From the NCBI GenBank assembly GCA_026122225.1, contig JANEZZ010000793.1, positions 992,001-1,056,000 of the forward strand: a stretch of DNA of 64,000 nt, written 5' to 3'. The translations under genes were made by a program, and so were the position numbers. Of this stretch, positions 52,381 to 62,209 are shown piece by piece (the first letter of the stretch is position 1; each line of letters begins with the position of its first letter). Source of the stretch: Heloderma charlesbogerti (lineage: Eukaryota; Chordata; Lepidosauria; Squamata; Helodermatidae). The notes under the pieces are model-generated. The model searched no databases. It was given only the letters and a program-made list of their open reading frames with translations, and was not told the DNA's origin.

Positions 52381-52416
<36 letters not shown>

Positions 52417-52420
52417 TTAA
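52376..52420 (+). repeat. (CTAT)n microsatellite
   Basis: About ten CTAT units, directly at the 3' end of the inverted L2-like LINE that follows. Confidence 0.9.
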
Positions 52421-53254
52421 CATATTTCCTGGTGGCCTTTCAGGGCAGAAGTCCTCCCAAGGCGGCTTACAACAATAAAATACATAAAAACAGTTAAAAT
52501 ATTAAAAGTGGTAAAAACAATAAAAACAACAATAAAATCCAACAATAAAACCAGCAACAACATTAACAGCAGTAGCAGCAAAAATAGCAATCATATCAAG
52601 GGAAGGCCAAAGTAAAATAATACGTTTTCAAGGCCTTCTTAAAAGTCTGCAATGACAGAGCATGGTGGACCTCTGATGGCAGTTTGTTCCAAAAGTGTGG
52701 GGCCACTGCAGAGAAGGCCCTCTCACGTGTGATCACCCACCTGACTGCTCTCACAGTGGGCAAATGAGAAGGGCCTCTCTTTCTGATCTTAAAGTGCAGG
52801 CAGGCTGATACGGGTGAAAGAGATCCTTCAAGTAACTTGGTCCCAAACGGTTTAAGGCTTTAAAGGTAAAAACCAGCACTTTGAATTGGGCTCGGAAACA
52901 CACTGGTAACAAGTGCAGCCGGCGCAGTATGGGTGTTATGTGATCGAATTGCCTCGCCCCCTCCAATACTTGGGCAGCTGCATTCTGCACAAGCTGGAGT
53001 TTCTGAACCATCTTCAAAGGCAGCCCCACATATAGTGCATTACAGTAGTCCAGCCTGGACGTGACTAGTGCATGGATAACTGAGGCAAGGTCTGTCCTCT
53101 CCACATAGTGCCACAGTTGGTGTACCAGCCTAAGCTGGTAAAAAGCACTCCTGAACACTGCAGCCACCTGGGCTTCCCCAGTTAGCTCAGAGTCCAGGAG
53201 GTCTCCCAGACTGTGCACTTCATCTTTCAGAGGGAGTGCAACCCCATCTAAGAC
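52421..53254 (-). repeat. L2-like LINE, 3' part (left of ERV-B)
   Basis: Minus-strand frame over 53284-52751 with HALVTSRLDYCNALYVGLP, QKLQLVQNAAAQVL and LNRLGPSYLKDLF, the C-terminal RT part of L2-type LINEs. It continues at 59847-60340 on the other side of ERV-B. Confidence 0.8.
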
Positions 53255-53695
53255 TGTTGCAGAACCCAGAGTCAGAGAGACCACGGAGTGAAGGAAAAAG
53301 AGATTCTTTATTTAACGCGCGGGCTTAAGGCTGGAATCGTTTCCAAAGAGCCAGAAGCCCCGATTTACATTAGCACATTGGTTTTATAGACATTGTGACA
53401 CATATGAAACGGCTCCTCCTCTCTCTCCCGCATGGGGTTGCAATCCTCAACATTTCTTCTCTTAGCACTATTGTTTATAATACAAGAACTGGGTTATAGG
53501 GTAGCCATGATAAGGAGAGAACAGAAGAGAACAGCAGAGAACAAGATATACAATTGTATGACCTTTGACAAGATAAGGAATTCCTGTGTCTCGTCACCTT
53601 ACAACAATATATTCAAGGGAGAAAGAGCTCAGCAAGAACATGAAGCATGAGACTGCATGAGGCTACTTAGTCTGACCCCCGATATGGCTGCTACA
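53255..53695 (-). repeat. ERV-B 3' LTR
   Basis: 441 bp. The sense-strand polypurine tract AAGGGGGGAA lies directly upstream at 53705-53696. Confidence 0.92.
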
Positions 53696-53974
53696 TTCCC
53701 CCCTTAAATGCATAATTTCATTACAATTATAGCATTTCTGATAACTATACAAAGCTTTTTGTGACATACATATTACTTAGCCTCTTGTTGGGCTATTAGA
53801 GCGTAGAGGGCAGCAGTTTTACTAGCTGAGACATAAAACAGATTGGTTAAACAGCGCATAAGACAAGGAACGCAGAGACATAACAGAACTTTTATGAACA
53901 GCACTGGTAGAATTAGGATGAACAATGCTTTTAAGCTAGCTAAGATCTGGAAGCCAAGGGGTTAACTAATTTAG

Positions 53975-54850
53975 CTAATTGTTTTGTCTTATTGTTTTGT
54001 TAGCTACTATATTGTACAGCTTGTTGATCTGTTCATTTACAGCATTGCCATTATCAGTTAAGTTAAAACAACAGAGCTTTTGGTGTGTCTCACAACTTAA
54101 ATGATGAAGAAGGAAGAGGTAATCTATACTAGCTCTGTTTTCTAGAACTGCACCTTTTAGATCACGCAACTCTTTATTTAACAATGACAATGCTCGTGAG
54201 GTGGCATTTATGCTTTTGGCTAAGCTGCAAGCTAACTGGTTGATTTCCGGACTATCAGCCAAGGCTAAACCTGGAACCTTAACCAGTGACATTGCTAAGG
54301 CCAATTTTTTTGAGTCAAAATATAACTGCACATGACTATTACAATTTTTAGTTAGTTGGAGTGCTCGAGGCTGCCGTTGACGGATTTTCTCGGGCTACAG
54401 GGGAAGAATTGGCACCAGTTCAATTGGCGGCTGAGGCAACATGGGTGGTTATTAGACAAGTTGGCAGGAATGAATGACCAAGTGCGGGAACTACATGTCT
54501 AAAACTATCCATGAGGCAAAAGTATGTGGTCATTATTAAAAGATATGTTTTAAATTTTATTACAGTGGAAGGGGGCCAGGGATAGCTTTATATTTTCTGG
54601 AAAATTTTTGACAATTAAGCATTCGTGCACATGTAGCATTTGTTTCAGCAACAATGGGGGTGCGTAGAGTGAACTCTGTAGGGGGTAGGATCTTTGCAAC
54701 CACGCCCCAATTAGCATTTTGGGAATAAGTTAAACTTACACCATAAACTCTTAACATGGTATCTTTTTGAATTTTCCCAGGATGTCTACAGACAGGTATT
54801 AGGCAAGAGCTAATAAGCCTGTTTGCAGGTATACCTCTTGGCAAACAAAA
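53975..54850 (-). pseudogene. ERV-B env remnant
   Basis: An SU segment (54844-54560) with MPRGIPANRLISSCLIPVCR, then a TM segment (ending 53975) with LENRASIDYLFLLHHLSC and the CX6CC motif CETHQKLCC. A basic stretch IRQRQPR near 54375 may be the cleavage site. The TM frame stops before any membrane anchor, so it is probably not functional. Confidence 0.7.
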
Positions 54851-55014
54851 ATGTTTTACTCTCGTGATGTTGGCCAGGTGAAGCCAGTAATTATCAGCAA
54901 ATTACTGGGACAAACTTTTTTTTTCCAGGGGCAGACCCCCCCCTTTTGCACCTTATTAAGGAAACACAATGCAACACTACTAACACTACAACACTACAAT
55001 ACGCATGTTTGATC

Positions 55015-55165
55015 TTCTTTGGGATCTGACCGTACGCTGGGCAGCTATTCACCTGGCAAGCTGCAGTAGGGTCTAGTCCCCTTCTTCAGTTCTCTAGTTG
55101 CAGGTCTGACCGTACGCAGGGGGACAGTCTCCCGGTGTGTCCACAGTAAGGTCTAGCCTGAGTCT
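55015..55165 (-). repeat. Two copies of a short repeat in ERV-B
   Basis: On + each copy has GGATCTGACCGTACGC or AGGTCTGACCGTACGC, followed about 45 bases later by CAGTARGGTCTAG and CTTCTT. Function unknown. Nearby, AGTCAATGTCACGGCCC is also doubled at about 55531-55570. Confidence 0.6.
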
Positions 55166-55699
55166 TCTTACTGCTTTTTCAGAATGATTTTTAAAGGATT
55201 TTCAGGATTTTTGTTTATAGTCTACTTTCCCCCTCTTGCTTTCTTGACTCGTGTCTAATGTATTCAGGGTTTAACTCCAGCTGCTTTCATAGCTGCGGGG
55301 GTGGAAAGTATGACAGTTTTCAGTCTTCTCCATCTGGGAGTCAAAGGGTTATTTTTCTCTCTTTAACTCATACTTTAACTCTTGGTTGGAAAGGATGAGC
55401 TTCTGTGATGGGAATGGCTTATTTTTCTAAGACAAAGCGAAGCTGGGCTTGAAGAACTTTGCTCAGTGTTTGGACTTCTTGTTTAAGGCTAACGTTTGCT
55501 TGCTCTTGATGCCACTCCAGTGTCAATTATGAAGTCAATGTCACGGCCCCTCGCAGTCAATGTCACGGCCCTTCTCAAGCTGTTTCCCTCTTCGCCCATT
55601 CTGGCCCCTTTGGTTTTTTTCTTTGTGTATTTGATTTATTTTATTTGGGCATTCATGACACTAATGTCTATTTTGTCCACACTGGGCACACTGGTTCTT

Positions 55700-55995
55700 T
55701 TTTAAGAATCTTCTGCCTCTGCCGGGTCTTCTTTTTTTTTTTCATCCATGTCTTCTTGGGCCTCTGGGTTGAGGGAGGGGGGTATACTGGCAATAGGCAT
55801 TTGAAAGACGCTCCAAGCACGCTCTGGGGCCTCGGTGGCACCTTGCAGCACTTTAAACACTTTGGTCATATTAACTGACTTCTTTATACCTGCTTTCATG
55901 GCTTCTAACAGCAGGGTTTGATACTGGGTGAGGCGCTTTAGCCCAACTTGTGTTTTGGGATTCCAGCGAGGGGGGGATTTACTTACAAGGAGACT
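55700..55995 (-). pseudogene. ERV-B gag capsid remnant
   Basis: The frame reads KRLTQYQTLLLEAMKAGIKK, then NMTKVFKVLQGATEAPERAW, arranged like the gamma-like capsid C-terminal domain with its major homology region. It passes into an acidic end (EDMDEKKKEDPAEAEDS) and a stop at 55702. No zinc knuckle follows. Confidence 0.65.
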
Positions 55996-55999
55996 TTAT

Positions 56000-58900
56000 T
56001 GGGTAACTTACAGCACACAGGCGTACCTAATGGTTGGATCAGACAGCTTCTCTGAACCACGAGCTATTGGGCTAAATGGGTTTTTATACCATACATGTTA
56101 CCCATGAGGCAGCACAACACTAGCAAGCATTTTCAGCATAGGCTAGAAGTGTTTGGTTCTCAGGCACAGCTTCCTGTAAACAACTTCACTTCCCAAAGTG
56201 CTTGATAACACTTTTATTCATTAGTATGGGAAGTCAAATTTTTTCTCTTTCTTTTGCTTTTTTTTTTTTTTTGCTGATCTGCCTGTATTGCAGATCATGT
56301 TTCAAACTTTTTATATAAAACTTTCTGATCCATGCACCAGCCTTGTTTCTTTATTTGTCTTTTTCAAGTTAAACTCACTTACTTAAACCTTTCTGCCTTA
56401 CACTAGTCCCAATGACACACATTTGGGATAGGGTCTTTTTCTCTTTCTAGTTACATTTTCTTTATCTTAAAGAACTATTACATTATTGTGGCTACTTTAC
56501 CCCAGGTAATAAGCTCCAGGCACAATCAGCTGCTTTTAATTTATCCTGGGGGCAACTATGGCCACGCTTCTTTTTTACAAATGTTTTTTCTTTGCCTCTT
56601 GCGTTTTTTTCTTTTTTTTTTTTTTCTCTATCTGTCTGCTACTTTCTCTATTCCTTTTTTTTTCTTACTTGCTTTTGTCTTTTCGCTACTTGACTTTGTC
56701 TTTTCTCCTTGTCATCCATTGGGAACCACACTTAGTATCATTTGGAGTTGCAACTAACACTAATCTGCAAATATCACATATACTTTATGATATCTAAGAA
56801 ATCATAAAATATACACAACAAACTTTTTCTGCAATTTAACACAATGAATGGAAAACACTTTTTGCATGGTAAGGCATGATGGAGCAGATCCAGCAATCAT
56901 ACTGCTCTTCTGGCTGAAAGCTCAGGGCCCATTAAAATCAAGGGACGGGCATACCCACACACGGAAAGAGTTCTAGGTCACCATTTTTGCATTGGCAACT
57001 CTATGCTGCATGAGTTTTAGCAGAAGGAAATCTAAAAGTCACAGATCAAACTCAGCCTGCTGTACACTGAGCTGACTACAAACATAGACACACGGTCCAC
57101 AGCGATGAGAGTTCAAGTTTATCAAAAGCTTCACAGCACTGTCCATGGCAAGTCTTTGACAATTTAAAATTTTAGTTCATGTGCAGAGTGTCTCTAAAAA
57201 GCCCAGACATTGATGGAGGCAAACAGAGAAGGCTCTGGGCAATGAAGATGAGATGTTTCCAGCAAAGGCTCTCCACTTTTGCATCAGTTTAAAAAGGGAA
57301 AGTGTGGCCCTACATCCCTTCTGACAGACAAGGGCCTTTAACATTTTAGCAAGGCCTCTGTCTAAACAGAGCGGCACAGCTCAGCTCTCTAGCCGTGACG
57401 CTTTAACTTGGGCAACTCCTCTGTAAATTTTATTTTATCTCTGTCAGATTCTCTCACAGACATTTTAAAAACTTAGTCTTTTTTTTTTTTTTCTTCTAAC
57501 CTGGTACACGAAAGCACTGAAAGGACGCTGGGGGGTGATGGGCATCGCCTTATACTTGCATTTTTCAAGCAGCCATTAATCTTCGGGGAGGCGGTGGGGT
57601 GATTTGCAGGACTTTAAAGGCAAGCTTCTCAGTTTGTTTGTATTTGTAAATCCCAAGCTTAAAACAGGACACGATGAGGTACAGGGCAGCCAAATTCTTG
57701 CTTTGGCACGGGCAACAAATAACTCGGGTCAGCTTTCTTCGCTGGGGTCTCAAACAGGAAAACAGTCTTAATTTAAAGTTGTAACATCACTGACAGCGTC
57801 AGCCAGCCAGCTACACAGATCTCATTGTTTTTTAAGACAGTTGCTCCAATATTTTCTTTTCTTCTCAATCAGGTTGGGTCTCCCAGCTTACACAGTTTAT
57901 TGCAGCTTCCAGGAGCATGGCAGTAGCGTGATTTTGGCTTGGCTAGGAACATGCTGTCTGGTTTCTCGGTCTCTTTAGCACACACACTTAGGCAGTGTAA
58001 CACTGGACACTCGAATCAGTGAGATTTCTTCATTGCAGGGAATCCCACGGCAAAAGCTTAATGGTTACGCTCTTCAGAAATCATATAGCTGATGGTCAGT
58101 AGCTACAGGCTCTATGCAATTTTAACACAGTTCAAAGCTAAACACGGTTACCTTGACAGAGATCTTCAACGTGGTCTTTCTGCTTCATTCTGCTTTGGGA
58201 CAGTCTTATGGCACACTTTTCACTCGAAGAGGGGTCTAGCCTGTGCTCTGGGGGCTGATTCTTCACCTTTATTTTCTATTTTGCCTTCATCTTCTGGGTC
58301 TTCATTTTCAGTTTCCATTTCTTAGGGATTTTATCTCAATTAGGCGAGGTGATGATGTTGCACAACTCAGAACGTTGTGGGCAATTTTCCTGCCCCCCCT
58401 CTCTCGGCGCGCTAGGCTAACAGCTTCTTCTTCGGCCTTACACTCTCACGCTCCCACGCTTTGTTAAAAGCCAGACTGTCCTGCAACATTTTTCTAATAA
58501 ACAGCCTCAGATCTTGTTCTTTTTTTCCTCTCAGCTCGACCTTGAGCTTTTTGCTGTTTTCTCTCTCTATTCTGAATATTTTTTTAAAAAAACCTTTTTC
58601 CTTCTTTGTTTGACATACATCTCAAGGGGGTGCAAGGTTTGCTTCCCCCACCACCCATAGCCTCCCTCCTAAATTGAAGACAGACACAATTAGGGAATGG
58701 GAATTGGTCAGTGAGTAAGGGGTCTCACTGGCCGACACAAGAGGATTTTTCACACCACGCACTTTGCTACTGGCCTGGGCACCCGGACGGTCAACGGTAT
58801 GCTTCAGAAACCGCAGTAGCCACTCACACAATCATCAATCTCTCCACTACATCCATATGTCCCTGCCACCCACTTTTCCCACTTTTTACCAGAGCGGAAA

Positions 58901-59379
58901 ACGGCTTCCCCAGCTTCCTCAGCTTCCTACTGAGTACTGGCGTGCTGGGTACTGGCGCCCACTCAGGGGTGTGATCAGGCCCCCCTTCTACCCGCAAGGA
59001 GTAGGTTCTTTTGTATACGTATACCACCAACACTGACCTTCTTCATAAGGCGGGGCCCTCTTTTTTTCTGCCCAGTGGCCTTTCTCCCTAAAGGCGGGGC
59101 CCTCTTTTTCCCATATACTTGCCTTTCTCCTGAAGGCTTCAAATGTGGGTTTCAACTCAATTGCAGCTGCGATATAGGAAGGGCTCAAGTTCCTTCCTCC
59201 GCTTCCCAAGGTTCTCTTGCTGCTCGCTGCCGTTTGGGCGATCCCGGTGCAGGCTTTCTCCCATTCACTCGACAAAAAGGTCGGTGGCGCCAAGAAAGGG
59301 AGGCATGCGCCGAGCTCGTCTTCCCGGTGCGGCGATCAAGAGCAGGCAACTGCCACCTGTCTGGCTCAGAGCCTGCCAC
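56000..59379 (-). other. ERV-B unrecognised 5' interior
   Basis: About 3.4 kb between primer site and capsid remnant, far longer than a usual leader plus matrix. Minus-strand frames are short: about 100 residues at 59293-58988 (SPSYIAAAIELKPTFEAFRR), about 33 acidic residues starting with ATG at 58320 (METENEDPEDEGKIENKGEE), and frames at 57753-57565 and 57377-57177. None shows a family I know. A short unit with GGCGGGGCCCTCTTTTT on + is duplicated near 59050 and 59094. Confidence 0.5.
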
Positions 59380-59397
59380 ATCCGAGTCACGGCACCA
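59380..59397 (-). other. ERV-B primer binding site, tRNA-His
   Basis: The same 18 bases as in ERV-A, TGGTGCCGTGACTCGGAT, four bases from the LTR. Confidence 0.85.
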
Positions 59398-59401
59398 TTT
59401 A

Positions 59402-59842
59402 TGTTGCAGAACCCAGAGTCAGAGAGACCACGGAGTGAAGGAAAAAGAGATTCTTTATTTAACGCGCGGGCTTAAGGCTGGAATCGTTTCCAAAGAGCCA
59501 GAAGCCCCGATTTACATTAGCACATTGGTTTTATAGACATTGTGACACATATGAAACGGCTCCTCCTCTCTCTCCTGCATGGGGTTGCAATCCTCAACAT
59601 TTCTTCTCTTAGCACTATTGTTTATAATACAAGAACTGGGTTATAGGGTAGCCATGATAAGGAGAGAACAGAAGAGAACAGCAGAGAACAAGATATACAA
59701 TTGTATGACCTTTGACAAGATAAGGAATTCCTGTGTCTCGTCACCTTACAACAATATATTCAAGGGAGAAAGAGCTCAGCAAGAACATGAAGCATGAGAC
59801 TGCATGAGGCTACTTAGTCTGACCCCCGATATGGCTGCTACA
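59402..59842 (-). repeat. ERV-B 5' LTR
   Basis: 441 bp, sense start TGTAGCAGCC and end GTTCTGCAACA. Poly(A) signal AATAAA at 59459-59454. One difference from the 3' LTR: T at 59576 against C at 53429, inside a CpG. Confidence 0.92.
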
Positions 59843-59846
59843 AGAC

Positions 59847-60340
59847 CAGTTGTAAATCTCCATCCAAAGGAGTTAGTTTCCCAACCCACAGTACCTCTGT
59901 CTTATCTGGATTAAGTTTCAGCTTGTTCACCCTCATCCACAGCTTCCAGACACTGATTCAAGGGTTCCACAGCCTCCCTGGGACGTGTAGATGGAAATGA
60001 GAGGTAGAGCTGAGTATCATCCTCATACTGATGACATCTCAGCCCAAACCTCCTGATGACTTCCCCCAGCAGTTTCATGTAGATGTTAAAAAGCATGGGG
60101 GACAAGACAGAACCTTGCAGCACCCCACAGGCTAATGGCCATGGGGTGGAACCGAAGTTCTCCAGCACCACCTTCTGAGACTGCTCCTCCATAAAGGGCC
60201 AGAACCACCTTAAAACTGTGCTTCCCAAGCTCAATCCAGATAAATGATCCAGAAGGATACCATGATCAATGGTATCTAAAGCTGCTGAGAGGTCCAGAAG
60301 AACCAACAGGTTTGCACTCCCCCCATCCATCCTAAGTTAT
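59847..60340 (-). repeat. L2-like LINE, 5' part (right of ERV-B)
   Basis: The minus strand carries the RT core: LVLLDLSAALDTIDHGILL, CGVLQGSVLSPMLFNIYMK and YEDDTQLYLSF (active-site box with E in place of A). It joins the segment left of ERV-B across the AGAC target. Bases 60341-60412 hold nothing recognisable. Confidence 0.82.
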
Positions 60341-60412
60341 CCTTTACTCTTTTAAAACACTCACACAGTCATAGTGGTTATTTCTTCTTCTTTTTTCTTG
60401 AGTACATGATGG

Positions 60413-60775
60413 TGTTAGATAAAAAGTCCTTGCTTTCGGTTTAGAAGAAAAGAGTGCCAGGCAGGCAGCAGTGGATCCAACACTATTTTATTGAACGTTT
60501 TGCAAAACGGGTGCAGAGCAGTCTGGACCCCGAAACACGTGTGCAAAAGCCCTTTATATCATATCGCTTCTATTGTTCTTACCAGTAACCAATGAAACAG
60601 TTAGTACATCGGCTCACTAAGTTAATATCCAATAAACAGTCACTATCAGCTTACCAAGCCGTTAGTCATGAGCGCGTCAGTATGATTCCCTTTTTGCTCC
60701 GCCTATATTTTCCCGCCACTCGGGCTCTTACGTAACTTGAGACGCCAATGGTTATGGAGTCTCCTTTTTCTAACA
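60413..60775 (-). repeat. ERV-C 3' LTR
   Basis: 363 bp, TG...CA ends, aligned with the 361-bp ERV-A LTR with about 20 differences. The polypurine tract AAAGGAGGGAAT follows at 60787-60776. The partner LTR is outside the window. Confidence 0.9.
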
Positions 60776-60813
60776 ATTCCCTCCTTTAAGTCTTTATTCA
60801 CGTCTTAAAGCAT

Positions 60814-62208
60814 TTAAAACGGAGTTTCTTTATCAGCACAATAAAGCAAGAGCATCTGTTTTGACAGAGCGGTTTCAATTAACCGCTGGGATAAGCCTCT
60901 AGCGCAGGGGATAATGCAACAACCAAATAACACTAAAACTCCTATCATCACTACAAGCGAAATAAGGATTGAGGCTGCTAGGTGTTTCCATTTTCCAAAC
61001 CATCTCTCCAACCAGTCAGTCACGGGGTTGTTAATCCCTGAATTCTCGGCTAATTCTTCAGACAAGGCGGTGAGACCCTGCAAAGCCCTTGTTACTGTGC
61101 CATCTGGGGCAGTGTTGTTAGGGATGAAGGTGCAACACCGTCCACCTAGCATGACACAAACTCCTCCTTTTTCTGCTAACATCATATCAAGAACACGCCG
61201 ATTTTCCCAAGCCATTTGGCTGGTGGCATCTAGCTGCTCAGCCAATCCTTTTACAGCATCTCGAGTATAGTTTATAAACCTCTGTTGATTATAATAAACG
61301 TAATTGATCCAATCTACATTTTTATTAATGGTCACCCACCAAAACAGGGTAGATTCAAATCCTGCAGAAATTTGATTTCTTCCTTTGAACTCATCTGGCA
61401 CTCCCCTTGGTACTCCTATGGAGTCAATATATATTTGATCATCAAAAGGGGTTACTGATCGTTTCTGCCGGGGTTGGCCAGTCTTCTCTGCTGGATGGTA
61501 TGCAATTGAAAAGGGGACTGCCAACTGAACTAACCCACAAGCTCCGGACCAATTGGAGGGCAATACCTCATACAACTCTAGGCCACCACAATACCACCAG
61601 AGATCAGCTCGTGGGATTGAAAGGGAATTATTCCTAAAGCGGGTAGAATTAACACATCTTACTTTACTCGTCAAGTTCCCTATACGCCCCTCTGTGTCTG
61701 CAAGGTTTCGGTGTATGCATCCGGTATGGTTTCTTCTTTGCAGGAAGACTGTGGAAGGTCTGACACGATCCTTTGATTTGAGTGGGGGGTATAATTTATT
61801 GAGGGTTTGGCATTCCTCCTCCCCCCATGCATCAGGGTGTTGGAACAAACGGATCACGCAGGTGAGGAGGGAAGGAGTGTCCCATCCCAGTGGAAAGGGC
61901 AGCACCTTTGCTACAGATCTCCCTGTGGCACAAACAAAACAGTCAGACTTATTTAAAGACTTGGCTGTATACTTTATCCACTCTAACCACACATTATCAG
62001 TTTCCTCTGTTATTGGGATCCCTAACCTGGTTCTCCAGGGACGCCTCTCTTTCTCAGGGATCTGTACCAGAAGTGGTCTGAGGGGTGTTGGTGTGACATT
62101 TCGGGGTTTTATCTTAAAGCTGTCAAGCCCAAGTCCTTGAGGTATCACCATCCACGTTAATATTTCTTTAACCAACATTACCAACACCACCCACAATACT
62201 TGCTTCAT
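60814..62208 (-). CDS. ERV-C envelope glycoprotein, intact frame
   Basis: 464 residues without a stop. A hydrophobic signal segment spans about 1-20, and SU is short (about 250 residues) with a CXXC motif (CFVC). Next come a furin-type site RQKR near 250 and an ectodomain with a CX6CC motif (CVMLGGRCC). A membrane anchor near 425-445 (SILISLVVMIGVLVLFGCC) and a short tail complete it. CXXC plus CX6CC is the gamma-type arrangement of disulfide-linked SU-TM. The ATG lies one base after the pol stop. Whether it is expressed is unknown. Confidence 0.92.
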   Translation of the reverse strand: MKQVLWVVLVMLVKEILTWMVIPQGLGLDSFKIKPRNVTPTPLRPLLVQIPEKERRPWRTRLGIPITEETDNVWLEWIKYTAKSLNKSDCFVCATGRSVAKVLPFPLGWDTPSLLTCVIRLFQHPDAWGEEECQTLNKLYPPLKSKDRVRPSTVFLQRRNHTGCIHRNLADTEGRIGNLTSKVRCVNSTRFRNNSLSIPRADLWWYCGGLELYEVLPSNWSGACGLVQLAVPFSIAYHPAEKTGQPRQKRSVTPFDDQIYIDSIGVPRGVPDEFKGRNQISAGFESTLFWWVTINKNVDWINYVYYNQQRFINYTRDAVKGLAEQLDATSQMAWENRRVLDMMLAEKGGVCVMLGGRCCTFIPNNTAPDGTVTRALQGLTALSEELAENSGINNPVTDWLERWFGKWKHLAASILISLVVMIGVLVLFGCCIIPCARGLSQRLIETALSKQMLLLYCADKETPF

Positions 62209-62209
62209 A

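Larger units (their letters stand above)
53255..59842 (-). mobile_element. ERV-B: class I ERV without pol, inserted in an L2-like LINE
   Basis: 6588 bp between 4-bp duplications AGAC (53251-53254 and 59843-59846). The LTRs are 441 bp and differ at one position. Sense order: LTR, tRNA-His primer site, about 3.4 kb of unrecognised interior, a capsid remnant at about 55990-55700, env remnants at 54844-53975, polypurine tract, LTR. Only about 850 bp separate capsid and env, too little for protease, RT and integrase, and no such motifs were found. Confidence 0.88.

Noticed and set aside
52751..53284. 177-residue minus-strand frame as a host gene
   Set aside because: It carries L2-type RT motifs and is continuous with the RT core beyond ERV-B; its first residues come from the ERV-B LTR.
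58222..58320. Short acidic ERV-B frame as an accessory protein
   Set aside because: Only about 33 residues, no motif and no conservation evidence; kept as a description only.
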